Part shown: positions 7,259 through 15,502 of the stretch, piece after piece
How the letters are laid out: each line of letters begins with the position of its first letter
How positions within the stretch are numbered: position 1 is the stretch's first letter
Source of the DNA: JAGTRB01 sp037439685
GTDB lineage: Archaea; Thermoproteota; Bathyarchaeia; TCS64
Length of the DNA stretch: 21,805 nucleotides
Direction: 5' to 3'
Assembly: GCA_037439685.1 (NCBI GenBank)
Contig: JBBIVO010000026.1
Span: 1 to 21,805, forward strand
Notes under the pieces: model-generated
What the model was told of the DNA's origin: nothing
Seen by the model: the letters and a program-made list of their open reading frames with translations, nothing else
The model's database searches: none
Made by a program: the position numbers and the translations under genes

Positions 7259-8686
7259 TCACCACTCGGTCTTCCTCTCCAGCCAAACCCTCGTATCTGG
7301 GTGTATCTCCTTCCAGCTTCGCACGTACTCTTTAACCCGTTCCACGAGGAGCAGCGTCTGGTCATAACCCTGCTCCTTTATGAAGGCCTCGATCTCCTCC
7401 CTAGATCTCCTCTTTGCGGGCCAGTCATCCGCGTTTGCGACCCTGAGGAGGAGCCTAGAGTAGTTCGCAGCCGCCTGGCGTAGATGCTCCAGCTCGACCT
7501 TGTCGACGGTGTCGTATCGCGTGTGCCCATAACCCCTCCCAAGGGTTCCCCTGAGCTCCTCTGGATCGCCTCCGCTCGCCGTTGGAACCCCCTTGAGGAA
7601 GAAGGGCCAGTGGTCGCTGTATGGGCTCACCCTCTGGATGTACGGCAGCTCGGCCCTCATCTCCCTCGCCGCCCTCTCGATGAAGGGCTCGAGCTCAGGG
7701 TGGCCGTGGATGATGACCCCCTTCTTCCCCTTCCTAGCCGCGGAGTCGAGGTTTAGCATGAACCTTAGGCTGCCCATCTCATCCTCATGCTGGATGACGT
7801 AGTTGTGGGAGCCCCAAAGCCCTATCTCCTCCCCTCCGAAGCATACGAGCCTAATCCTCCGCTTCAACTTGTCCCTGACCATGTTTAGGACCCTAGCCAT
7901 CTCCAGCACCGTCACAGCCCCGGATGCGGGGTCTAGAGCCCCCTGAGAGATGTCGTGGCCGTCATAGTGGGAGCCGGATAGGACATAATCCTCATCCCCT
8001 GAGGCCCCAGGGATGTCGCAGACGACGTTATAGCTTGTCACCTCCAAGTTCTTATCTGTCGTCCTTATCCTCACCTTAACCTCCCCCACCCTCTCCACGA
8101 GCCTCGAGAGGAAGGCGCCATCCTCATAGGAGATGGAGACGGCGGGGATGACTGGGCTTATGCCACCTGTCTGGGGGCCATAGGCGGGGTACTCGCATAC
8201 GAATATCCACCCCACGGCGCCCGCTAGGATGCTCCTCATATACTTCTCCGACCTGTGGAGGTGCCTCCTCATCCCGAGGGGGGTCCGGCTCGAGACCATC
8301 GCGATATTGCCCTCTATCTCGCCCTTTCTCCTCTCATATGCGTCGATGGGGCCGTCGCCTAGGTCCACGAGCCTCCCCTCGACCTCTCCAGCCAAGCCCA
8401 GGGGAAGGGAGATGCAGTCGATGCCCCTCTCCATGGGAGATGTCACCTCCAGAGATGCAGGCCCACGGATCCAGCCCGGCATCCTATAAGGCTCGTAGTG
8501 GGCGTTCTCAATACCGTAGCTTCTGAGCCGCTCCACCATCCACTTAACGGAGGCCAGATCTCCCGGAGTGCCGGGAAATCTGCTCCCATAAACGTCGCAT
8601 AGGGTCACAAGGTTATCCATCGCCTCAGAGCTTGTATATATCTCGGAGACGATCTTCTTATCAGCCTCTATGTAGGGATTATCCAT
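7259..8686 (-). CDS. M28-family zinc aminopeptidase-like protein with a PA-type insert
   Basis: The 475-residue product has an N-terminal helical region, a middle segment (about 75-210) resembling a protease-associated domain, and a C-terminal M28 catalytic domain. Co-catalytic zinc ligands appear as H240 (SGSHYDGHD), D252 (ALDPASG), E286/E287 (GGEEIGLWG), D314 (LNLDSA) and H388 (GYGHTRYDT), so the enzyme looks intact. M28 enzymes remove N-terminal amino acids or act on dipeptides and other amide substrates; the exact substrate is unknown. No signal peptide or membrane segment is seen, so it is probably cytoplasmic. ATG 8686 (MDNPYIEADKK) was preferred over TTG 8701 because the family begins about here and GGTGGAT lies just before it. 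It ends 11 bases from the convergent membrane protein gene. Confidence 0.9.
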   Translation of the reverse strand: MDNPYIEADKKIVSEIYTSSEAMDNLVTLCDVYGSRFPGTPGDLASVKWMVERLRSYGIENAHYEPYRMPGWIRGPASLEVTSPMERGIDCISLPLGLAGEVEGRLVDLGDGPIDAYERRKGEIEGNIAMVSSRTPLGMRRHLHRSEKYMRSILAGAVGWIFVCEYPAYGPQTGGISPVIPAVSISYEDGAFLSRLVERVGEVKVRIRTTDKNLEVTSYNVVCDIPGASGDEDYVLSGSHYDGHDISQGALDPASGAVTVLEMARVLNMVRDKLKRRIRLVCFGGEEIGLWGSHNYVIQHEDEMGSLRFMLNLDSAARKGKKGVIIHGHPELEPFIERAAREMRAELPYIQRVSPYSDHWPFFLKGVPTASGGDPEELRGTLGRGYGHTRYDTVDKVELEHLRQAAANYSRLLLRVANADDWPAKRRSREEIEAFIKEQGYDQTLLLVERVKEYVRSWKEIHPDTRVWLERKTEW

Positions 8687-9182
8687 AATCCACCACAACA
8701 AGCATGTAAAGAAATATGTTATTAGTTTTTCCCTTCAACCTACGAGTTCAAGGCCATAGGGTTACCCATGTTCTAGTAGGTGCCGTAGATGCAACGCCTT
8801 TCAGGAGGGGGATCTAAAGGACCTTGCCCATCCCACCGCCATGGCTGGAATGGTTAAAGGTTTAAGCAACCCCCAAAGGAGAGGAAGCGGAGGGATGGAA
8901 TGCATCAAAGGATCCACATTTTGAGAATTTCAAATATCTGAATCCGGATGAGTTAATTTAAATTCAAAAATTGCACACATTAATGAGAAACTGTTAGAAA
9001 ACTCCACATTATTAAGCGAAACTCCAGTAAGATGATCGGGGCTTTCCCAAGTTTTTAGATGAGCTCAACCCTCCCTCACTGAGGCAAAAATCGTTTTCAG
9101 CTGAAAAGTCATAAAAACTTATTTTTTGTTTTTTCTAGAATATTTTCAAGAAGGAAAAATCAATCTTGGCGTTAAGCATCCA

Positions 9183-9198
9183 TCCACATTGATGTGGA
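9183..9198. promoter_or_regulatory. 16-base palindrome, candidate operator upstream of the ATP-grasp gene
   Basis: TCCACAT and ATGTGGA form perfect 7-base arms around TG. The site lies about 45 bases before the TATA box. The half-site TCCACATT is repeated at 8913-8920 and 9003-9010, which favours a bound regulator, although no protein is identified. Confidence 0.4.
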
Positions 9199-9242
9199 AC
9201 TGAAGGGTTTTCTCGCATCTTCGATCTCGACCAAGGGGGATG

Positions 9243-9255
9243 AAATATATAAAGG
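9243..9255 (+). promoter_or_regulatory. TATA box of the RimK-like gene
   Basis: AAATATATAAAGG is a near-ideal archaeal TATA element. The expected transcription start is near 9276, leaving a leader of about 18 bases before TTG 9294. Confidence 0.6.
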
Positions 9256-9293
9256 ATTTAAGCGGGGAAGCGGCTCGATGATTTAGAGCGTTT

Positions 9294-10166
9294 TTGAGCC
9301 TGCTGGTTCTCACAGACAGCCCCGCGACCGCTGAGACTCGACTCGTCCTCGAGGAGCTGAGAGCCCGCGGGATCTCAACGGCCATCCTCGCCCCTTGGGA
9401 CATCCTAATGCCCTCCCACGAGTTCAAGGCCGACCTGGCATATGTGCCCTCTAACCTCCTCCATAGAGGCTCAACCTTCGAGCTTCTCCATAGGCTCCTC
9501 ATCCTCAGGGAGCTTGAGAGGCAGGTAGGGACGGTGATCAACCCCGTTGAGAGTATGCTCAGATACTCTAAGGAGGAGCTCACCATCCAGCTGACGAGGA
9601 TGGGCCTCCCAACCCCTAAGGCCATAGCCACAGAGAACGTGGAGGAGGCCTACCGATTCGCGGCGGAATACCTCGACTCGGGGAGGGAGGTGGTCCTTAA
9701 GCCCCTATGTAGGGGGAGGGGGGTCGGCGTGATAAAGCTAAGCGGGATAAGGAGCAGGAGGGACCTCCTCCAGTTCCTCGTCTGGTATACCAGGGCCCAC
9801 GCCGAGGGCGTATACTACCTCCAAGAGTATATCCCTAACCATGGCTTCGACATAAGGGTCTTCGTCGTGGATGGGGAGGTCGTAGGGAGGGAGAGGCGCT
9901 CAAACCCATCCGACTTCAGGTACAACGTGAGCCTTGGAGGCTCAGCTGAGCCCTTCGAGGATCCCAGCTATGACGAGCTGTCTATAAAGGTGGCAGAGGC
10001 CGTAGGGTTCAAGGTGGCAGGGATAGATGTCCTCCCGGGAATCGATGGGAGACCATATGTGCTGGAGGCAAACTGCTACCCAGGCTTCATTGGGCTTATA
10101 GAGGCCACGGGAATCCCCATACATGAGAGGATCGTGGACTACCTCCAAAGGCTATTGAGAAGGTGA
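9294..10166 (+). CDS. RimK/LysX-like ATP-grasp ligase
   Basis: The 290-residue product has the ATP-grasp layout of the RimK family: an N-terminal domain, the linker INPVESMLRYSKEEL, the nucleotide lysine in VVLKPL, QEYIPNHGFDIRVFVVDGEVV, and metal-ligand candidates D245 (GIDVLP), E258 and N260 (VLEANCYPG). Relatives attach glutamate or other amino acids to proteins, cofactors (F420, tetrahydromethanopterin) or to the LysW carrier in lysine/arginine synthesis; which applies here cannot be told. The glycine-rich loop after the lysine reads CRGRGVGV rather than the usual GSxGxG, hinting at a divergent subgroup. TTG 9294 is the only possible start near the promoter, because a stop lies five codons upstream. 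No partner such as LysW is adjacent. Confidence 0.85.
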   Translation: MSLLVLTDSPATAETRLVLEELRARGISTAILAPWDILMPSHEFKADLAYVPSNLLHRGSTFELLHRLLILRELERQVGTVINPVESMLRYSKEELTIQLTRMGLPTPKAIATENVEEAYRFAAEYLDSGREVVLKPLCRGRGVGVIKLSGIRSRRDLLQFLVWYTRAHAEGVYYLQEYIPNHGFDIRVFVVDGEVVGRERRSNPSDFRYNVSLGGSAEPFEDPSYDELSIKVAEAVGFKVAGIDVLPGIDGRPYVLEANCYPGFIGLIEATGIPIHERIVDYLQRLLRR

Positions 10167-10246
10167 TGATAACCCGAAGGCCCTTCAGGAGCATTTGAAT
10201 AGATAGTCTTCTCTAAGGGTGGAGGGCGCAGCTGTTTAAAGCCGAT

Positions 10247-11140
10247 TTAAAATATCTTATTTATTGACTCAACACTTCCCTTTTCGTATAGCTCTCTTCT
10301 ATTAGCTTCAAGCATCTCAATCTTTCTTCCTGAAAACTCTGCTGCGGTTTGAATCTTCACCCCTTTCTCGTCGGCAGCCTCCCATACAGGGTTTAATCTC
10401 TCCTTATAATTTGGGTCTCTCAGGAGGTGATGGTCTAAGACGAGGGCCTCCAGGTCGAGCTCTCGTATCATCCTCACCAGGTTCTTTTTTGAGAGCTCTA
10501 GGCTCTCATATGAGTATCGGTATCCCAGCATGTAGGTCATGGGGCCGTCGACGAAGAGGACCTCCGGCCTCTCATCGATGATGAATTTGAGCTGCTCAGG
10601 TAGGGAGGCCCCCTCAACATCCGAGGTGTGAAGAAAGCCCTCATGGCCGTCTCTTATGCTCACCTCCACCACATATCCAAGGCGTGGATCTGTGCCATGG
10701 CAGACTGCCCTCGAGAATCTTATCACGGTCCCGCCGATCTGGAACCCCCTACCATCGGCGACCCCGAGCTCCGCAGGAAGACCCCTCAACCTATCGAGAA
10801 AGAGGGCTGCCCTCCCCCTCTGGCTTCTGTTTATATTCTGCCTCGGATCCTTGATGAGGACCCTCTTATTCCTGTAGAGCTCCGGATGGGAGGGGTCGTG
10901 GTGGTCATAGTGATAGTGGGTTACGATGAGCACATCTGACCCCTCAGCATGGTCCCTCACGGCCTCCCAGCTCTCCTCAAGCCTCCTCCACTCTAGGGGA
11001 TGGGGCTCTAAGCCGTAGCGGATGGGGGCTAGGGATACCCCTGGATCCAGAAGCACCCTCAGGTCATCCGTCTCCACATAGGTTGCCATGGAGCGGACCC
11101 CGAAGCTGTCAAAGGCAAGAGGAACAACATCAAGGATCAG
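10247..11140 (-). CDS. UPF0282-family metallo-beta-lactamase-fold hydrolase, start codon uncertain
   Basis: Members are archaeal metallo-beta-lactamase-fold hydrolases of unknown substrate. Seen: LLDPGVSLAPIRYGL, the metal motif THYHYDHHDP, a second His region in AVCHGTDPRLGY, HTSDVEGA, and LVLDHHLLRDPNY near the C-terminus. The first ATG is at 11089 (MATYVETDD), but the same frame continues upstream as DVVPLAFDSFGVRS, which matches the N-terminus I recall for this family. That extension contains no ATG, GTG or TTG before the next in-frame stop; the interval given here begins at CTG 11140 as the least bad candidate, with a G-rich tract just upstream. If the conserved stretch is not translated, the gene is 10247-11089. 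The last 170 bases are AT-rich, unlike the rest. Confidence 0.8.
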   Translation of the reverse strand: MILDVVPLAFDSFGVRSMATYVETDDLRVLLDPGVSLAPIRYGLEPHPLEWRRLEESWEAVRDHAEGSDVLIVTHYHYDHHDPSHPELYRNKRVLIKDPRQNINRSQRGRAALFLDRLRGLPAELGVADGRGFQIGGTVIRFSRAVCHGTDPRLGYVVEVSIRDGHEGFLHTSDVEGASLPEQLKFIIDERPEVLFVDGPMTYMLGYRYSYESLELSKKNLVRMIRELDLEALVLDHHLLRDPNYKERLNPVWEAADEKGVKIQTAAEFSGRKIEMLEANRRELYEKGSVESINKIF

Positions 11141-11689
11141 GATGAACCCCCCGAGACCCCCTTCTCAATAGATTCACGCCACATCCAATTTAAGGCTGAG
11201 GCCTCTCAAGGGGTTCAATACATAACCTCCCCATCTCGATGGGCTAAAACCAGGTAGGCCAACCCTAACATCCTTTGGGACGCCTCGAAGCGCTTTTAAC
11301 TGGCGAGGCCGTTATCGTCGATACCCCCGATGAGGAAAGCTTCTAGGGGTTAAAGGTAGACGGTGGGATGGCCTCATCTTGGAACCTGATCCCAGCCCAT
11401 TGGAAGCCCTCAGCCTCAAGCTGCTCATAACCACCATTTAAAGTAGGCGTCCTATGATGGCTCTAATTAAATCTTATCAAATTTATTTATCCATAATATG
11501 TGGTAATGATGTCTTAAGTATTTATTTATATTTATCAAATGAAAGAAATCTTATTTAGAAATAGAGATATTTAATTCTAAATGTTTTTATTCACTTTTGA
11601 ATTAGATTTATGAGTGGGCAGAACCATAAAATATTATCTGAAATCCTTAAAAATGAAACTAAAAAGAACCACCTTAATCTTTTTAATAG
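11141..11689. other. Intergenic region, GC-rich then abruptly AT-rich, no gene seen
   Basis: Nothing coding is recognised. On the left, TTAAAT near 11190 may be the TATA box of the UPF0282 gene. GCCTCG (11282-11287) can pair with CGAGGC (11304-11309) enclosing AAGCGCTT, a possible structured element of unknown role. From about 11460 the sequence becomes very AT-rich and stays so into the following gene. AAAATATTATC near 11630 is a weak promoter candidate for that gene. Confidence 0.5.
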
Positions 11690-12451
11690 GTGATTTTTAA
11701 ATTGGATCATTTAAAAACATATATATTTGGTTTTCTAAATGGAAATTTTCTTTTTATAATATTTTTTCTTTTAACTTTAATTAGCATTCTGAAGATATGG
11801 AAGATATTTATTTCAAAAAGGGGTAAATGCTCTAAAACTTTTAATAAGAATAAAGATTATGGGGTTTTTATAGGATTGATCATTGGAATTTTTGGAATGA
11901 CACTTATTATTGTTGGCTTCTTTTTGCCAATTTATAAGGTAGAAGCAGAGATAAAAACAATTAGCTCGCCGGAGAGAGTGGAGGATATATTAATAGTTTT
12001 TGGTGGATGGAATGGACTTCAGATAAATATGTCTTCGATTGATGGAACACTTTTAATGCCATCTTTTAATGATTATATAAGAATGTTTTTTATATTAAGT
12101 ATATGGTTCTCGATCATAGGTTTAGTTGAGATAAAGAAAGCTAAAAATGTTGGAAGCAAACTGATTTGGGGAGGATTGCTTCAACTGGCCCTTTTAGCAG
12201 CCCCCCTCATATTTATATCAAGAATAGATTTTATAATAGAATCCCTCTCGGAGGATGTGAGGATGGCTTTAACCCCCTTGGCCCTTGATGTGATGAGGGA
12301 GATCTCTCTAAATCCCTTTCTGGGAACTCATAAGTTCACCATCCCAGGCCTAAACATAGATGCCTCGTGGGGCATAGATATGGGCTATTATGTGTTTGTA
12401 GTAGCAGGAATGATAAAGATCATTGGTGGCATCATTTTAAGAAGGTGCTGA
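11690..12451 (+). CDS. Orphan multi-pass membrane protein, unknown function
   Basis: I do not recognise this 253-residue protein. Hydrophobic segments lie at about 19-38, 58-81, 129-147, 157-177 and 230-250. Soluble loops of about 45 and 50 residues separate segments 2-3 and 4-5; the second contains several prolines and a GIDMGYYVFVVAGMIKIIGG run entering the last helix. The protein ends RRC. The start is GTG 11690, with no Shine-Dalgarno site; a later TTG at 11702 is possible. The first 490 bases are strongly AT-rich, then composition returns to the GC-rich norm near 12180 without any break in the frame. It stands alone between spacers and is followed by two hairpins. Gene reality is supported by the long frame and consistent membrane pattern. 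Confidence 0.65.
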   Translation: MIFKLDHLKTYIFGFLNGNFLFIIFFLLTLISILKIWKIFISKRGKCSKTFNKNKDYGVFIGLIIGIFGMTLIIVGFFLPIYKVEAEIKTISSPERVEDILIVFGGWNGLQINMSSIDGTLLMPSFNDYIRMFFILSIWFSIIGLVEIKKAKNVGSKLIWGGLLQLALLAAPLIFISRIDFIIESLSEDVRMALTPLALDVMREISLNPFLGTHKFTIPGLNIDASWGIDMGYYVFVVAGMIKIIGGIILRRC

Positions 12452-12472
12452 ACCTTCATCTAAACCGATTCT

Positions 12473-12525
12473 ATCATATAAATTCGTTATATGATGAGTT
12501 CTGCCTTAAATCAATGATATAAGGC
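12473..12525 (+). terminator. Tandem hairpins after the orphan membrane protein gene
   Basis: The first stem is ATCATATAA (12473-12481) with TTATATGAT (12487-12495), nine perfect pairs around a five-base loop. The second is GCCTTA (12503-12508) with TAAGGC (12520-12525), with extra ATCA/TGAT pairing inside. They start 22 bases after the stop codon and probably end or protect the transcript; a bidirectional role is possible because the pseudogene points towards them. Confidence 0.45.
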
Positions 12526-12606
12526 GATCTCAATTGATAAATGGCTGCTCAGCTTAGAGGTTTAAGAGCCTTGTGCCCGAGGCTGGAGCTCCTCCTGTGT
12601 TGGCTC

Positions 12607-13671
12607 CTAAGTACCTATGGAGGGCCTCTTGAGGAGATGGTATTCCACACCTCTGACGAGGGGGTTGAGGTCCACGGAGTTATAGGTGTTCCAGAAGAGT
12701 ATCACCCTATCTCCTAGGCCTATTCTCCTGATCCAACCTATCCCTCCCGATTGGGCCTTCCCCGTGTATCTTCCATCCAGTGAGACCTCCTCAAGCCTCT
12801 TAATCTCCGCGACCGCCATCAGCCCCTGCTCCGTGAAGTGGGCGTAGCCTCTTCCTAGATACTCTTCTAGCAGGATCACCTCGTTAGGTGAGAGATCCAC
12901 TTTGGGAGCCTAGGGGGAGAGCATCCTCATGAGGCTGCAGATCCTGTTCACCATCGAGGAGAGGCGCCTGGCGGTTGTGTACCATGGCATCGAGACCCTC
13001 ACAGCCAGAACCCTCGTCTTCAGCCCTGAGAGCCTACATCCCAGCTCCAACCCTGCCGCTGTGCCTAGGCTTCCAGCCGCTGCTATTATGTAGTCGGGCT
13101 CCGGCATGATCCCCTCCTCCACCTGCATCTTAAGCTCGAAGGAGGCGTTAACGAATCCAAGTTGCCGACTGGGCTGCTGGCCCCCGCAGCCACATAGTAG
13201 GCCTCTCCCCCCGAGCCATCTGGCGATGTAGAGGCAGGCGAGGGAGAGGAGGAGGGTGGGGTGTTCGGGGCGTAATGGGGCTCGACGCAGAAGCACCTAT
13301 CCAATAGCAGATTTCTTCTGACATACTCAGCATTGGGCTGGTCAGTCACCAAACCTTAACCTTGAGGCCTAACTCTCCACCAATGATAGCCGTGGCCAGG
13401 ACTTGGCCAGAGCCGGCCGCCCCTAGGGTGATTAGAGCCCTTCTCTTCTTACATTTTGCATCTGCTAAGACGAATTAAGCTTCCTAACCTTATTTCCTCC
13501 ATAAATCTTGGAGCTTAGGTCGTCCCTCTTGATATATAGATGGGGTAGACCCGCAACCTCCCCAAACCTCTCAAGCCTCTGGATAGGGGTTGGAAAATCC
13601 CCAAGCTCAACTTAGGGAACCCTCTCAAGGCAAGGTTAAGCGTCGAAAGTGAGGGGCCTCAAGCCCTCCAC
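12607..13671 (-). pseudogene. Decayed D-cysteine desulfhydrase / ACC-deaminase-family PLP enzyme
   Basis: Joined across frames, the remains cover the whole family. GTG 13671 begins RPLTFDA, then ERVP..VELGDFPTPIQRLE, IKRDDLSSKIYGGNKVRKL with the PLP lysine, VLADAK, ALITLGAAGSGQVLATA, VTDQPNAEYVRRNLLLD, GEAYYVAAG, LGFVNASFELKMQ, DYIIAAAGSLGTAAGLELG, YLGRGYAHFTEQG, DGRYTGKA and VLFWNTYNSVDL. Lesions: in-frame TAA at 13636-13638 and 13612-13614; one base lost near 13476 (inserting one G restores KLEFVLADA); one lost near 13352; one lost near 13268; one extra G in a six-G run at 13207-13212; one lost near 13162; TAG at 12910-12912; probably one lost near 12635, after which a tail could run to 12554. 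The family splits D-cysteine or related amino acids into keto acid, ammonia and sulfide. With this many lesions it cannot make a full enzyme. Confidence 0.88.
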
Positions 13672-13997
13672 AGAGAAAAATATAACTTAGAAAATTTAAA
13701 TATTTAATGAGCAAAGCCATAGTTATAATAGATATTTTTACACATCTTCATTCGACTAGATCAACTTCTCTTATATAATGTAATTTATCTACAATGTTTA
13801 ATGAGTTAAAATAAAATAAAATTTTATGAATAATTTAAAGTTCAAAGTTTGATTTTAATTTTAGAGTGTTTTACGTATTTAATTAAAATGCGTCTTCAAA
13901 ATGTTGTTATTATATATGATCAGAAAATTGAATTTATCAATTGGAAGGATTGAAAATCTTCTAATATCGGACTCGGTCTATTTAAGCCTGGTGTCCC
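13672..13997. other. AT-rich intergenic region between the pseudogene and the UROD-family gene
   Basis: Very AT-rich and without any coding pattern. TAAATATTTAAA and GTTATATTTTTC (minus strand, near 13680-13710) are relics or survivors of the pseudogene promoter. CTAATATC near 13961-13968 and CTATTTAAG near 13978-13986 are TATA candidates for the gene on the right; only the first has the right distance to ATG 13998. Confidence 0.5.
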
Positions 13998-15002
13998 ATG
14001 AAGTTTGAGAAGGTCAGGTCGGCCATGTTGGGGGAGGAGATCGAAGAGGTCCCCGTGAGCCTATGGAGGCATTTTCCTGGGATGGACCTAGAGGCAGCAA
14101 GCCTATGCAGGGCCCAGTTATCCTTCCAGCGCAGGTTTGACCTGGATCTCCTCAAGCTCTGCCCTAGCGGCGGATATGCCTCCCTAGCCTTCGGAGCCGA
14201 GATAGAGTACTATGGATCTCCCCTGGGGGCCCCCAGGACGAAGGTTTATAGGGTTAAGGATTTGGAGGACTGGGCCTCCCTGGATGAGCCCGATGTCCAA
14301 AGTGGAGTTCTCGGCGAGATGGTGGGGGCGGTTGAATGCGTATATGAGGCATTGGAGGGGGAGGTCCCTCTCCTCCAGACGGTCTTCTCCCCGTTGACGA
14401 TCTGCCATAAGATCGGGGGAGAACGCCTCCTTGGGGATATGAGGAATGAGCCTGAGCTCATATTAGAGGGGTTGAAGGTCATCACGGATACCATGGTTGA
14501 GTTCACTAGGGCGAGCTTGGATGCGGGGGCGAGTGGAATCTTCTTCGCGACCCAGATGGCCACCTACGACGAGATGAACGAGGAGGAGTACCGCCGCTTT
14601 GGGATGAGGTTCGACCTCCCAATCCTCAGAGCCGCTAGGAGGCGCCCCCTCCTAAACGTGGTCCATATACATGGGTCGAACATCATGTTCGACCTCATAG
14701 CCGAGAACTACCCAACAGATGGGCTGAACTGGCATGATCAGAGGACCTCACCAAGCCTGGAGGAGGCCTACAGGAGGTTCAAGGGGCTACTCATGGGAGG
14801 CATAGATGAGCAGGAGGTCCTGGTGGAGGGGTCGGAGGAGGAGGTGGAGAGGATGGTCAAGGCATCTGTTAGGAGCGTCTCAGGGAGGAGGCTCCTCCTC
14901 GCACCTGGATGCGTCATCCCCCTCGACGCGCCAGATTCGAACCTGGACAAGGCCATTAGAACTGCTAGGTCTTATAGGGACTGGGGCAAGGCCTCCCCAT
15001 AG
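13998..15002 (+). CDS. Uroporphyrinogen decarboxylase (UROD)-superfamily protein, probably methyltransferase-like
   Basis: The 334-residue product follows the UROD-family pattern from its N-terminus (MKFEKVRSAMLGEEIEEVPVSLW) through ASLDAGASGIFFAT, PLLNVVHIHGSN, the DGLNWHDQ stretch, LLMGGID and a C-terminal LLAPGCVIPLDAPDSNL region. True heme-pathway UROD has an N-terminal RQAGRY motif, which is absent, so this is more like the corrinoid methyltransferase (MtaA/CmuA-type) branch, whose substrates are varied. The usual zinc-binding HxC is not present as such; VHIHGSN holds two histidines in the corresponding place. No corrinoid protein is adjacent. The start is ATG 13998, fixed by the family N-terminus. 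Substrate unknown. Confidence 0.85.
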   Translation: MKFEKVRSAMLGEEIEEVPVSLWRHFPGMDLEAASLCRAQLSFQRRFDLDLLKLCPSGGYASLAFGAEIEYYGSPLGAPRTKVYRVKDLEDWASLDEPDVQSGVLGEMVGAVECVYEALEGEVPLLQTVFSPLTICHKIGGERLLGDMRNEPELILEGLKVITDTMVEFTRASLDAGASGIFFATQMATYDEMNEEEYRRFGMRFDLPILRAARRRPLLNVVHIHGSNIMFDLIAENYPTDGLNWHDQRTSPSLEEAYRRFKGLLMGGIDEQEVLVEGSEEEVERMVKASVRSVSGRRLLLAPGCVIPLDAPDSNLDKAIRTARSYRDWGKASP

Positions 15003-15019
15003 CGCCCCCATCAAAAAAG

Positions 15020-15037
15020 CCCCATCGATGAATGGGG
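15020..15037 (+). terminator. Hairpin just after the UROD-family gene
   Basis: CCCCAT (15020-15025) pairs perfectly with ATGGGG (15032-15037) around a six-base loop, 18 bases past the stop, and TCCTTTTC follows shortly after. A transcript-end signal is plausible. Confidence 0.4.
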
Positions 15038-15492
15038 GATGCCTCATCCTTTTCAATGATTTATTCCGTTCTTGGGCTTTCCCTCTTGGGGGCCCCAGGC
15101 ATCAGGGGTACGAGCTCCCCGGGCCTTCTCACCCGCGCCCCCATCCTGTAAAGGCTCAGCAGCCCACCCCTGGCATGGTTGAGCGGCATGAGCTGGGACT
15201 GGGGGACAAGGAAGGAAAATAGGAAGAGAGGGATCCACAGGTTGTTTGGAAGGCTTGTAAAATCTATCTGAATAAGGACGAATTCAACATCATTTCAAAC
15301 TCTCTCAGATATAAGATCAAAATTTAACATTTTTTATAGCAGATTTTAATATGGAGCTTGCTCAATCATTTTTCATACACTATAAGATAGATTTTTAACT
15401 TGGAAAAATTATTCCACAAATAATAAGTCCATATCATCAAATGAGAATCCTTCCAACCATATGATTCTCTGAGACCATGATGGCTTCGTAAA

Positions 15493-15502
15493 GATATATA
15501 TG
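15493..15502 (+). promoter_or_regulatory. TATA box of the gamma-carbonic-anhydrase-like gene
   Basis: GATATATATG is centred about 30 bases before ATG 15528, so the leader would be about five bases or absent. Confidence 0.5.

Larger units (their letters stand above)
8687..9293. other. Intergenic region with repeated TCCACATT elements, no gene seen
   Basis: About 600 bases between divergent genes. The left part is mixed composition and the right part AT-rich. Stops interrupt all frames and I recognise no protein fragment. It contains three copies of TCCACATT (8913, 9003, 9183), the last inside a palindrome, and the TATA box of the ATP-grasp gene near 9250. I also looked for tRNA and box C/D RNA patterns and found none I could support. 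Confidence 0.55.

Noticed and set aside
11320..11380. Possible box C/D guide RNA (CCCCGATGAGGAAAGC region)
   Set aside because: Only a loose box C match is present and I could not find the matching D, C' and D' boxes at proper spacing.
15003..15238. Possible small genes on both strands after the UROD-family gene
   Set aside because: The frames are proline/histidine-rich shadows in a GC-rich spacer containing a terminator-like hairpin; no motif or start signal supports them.
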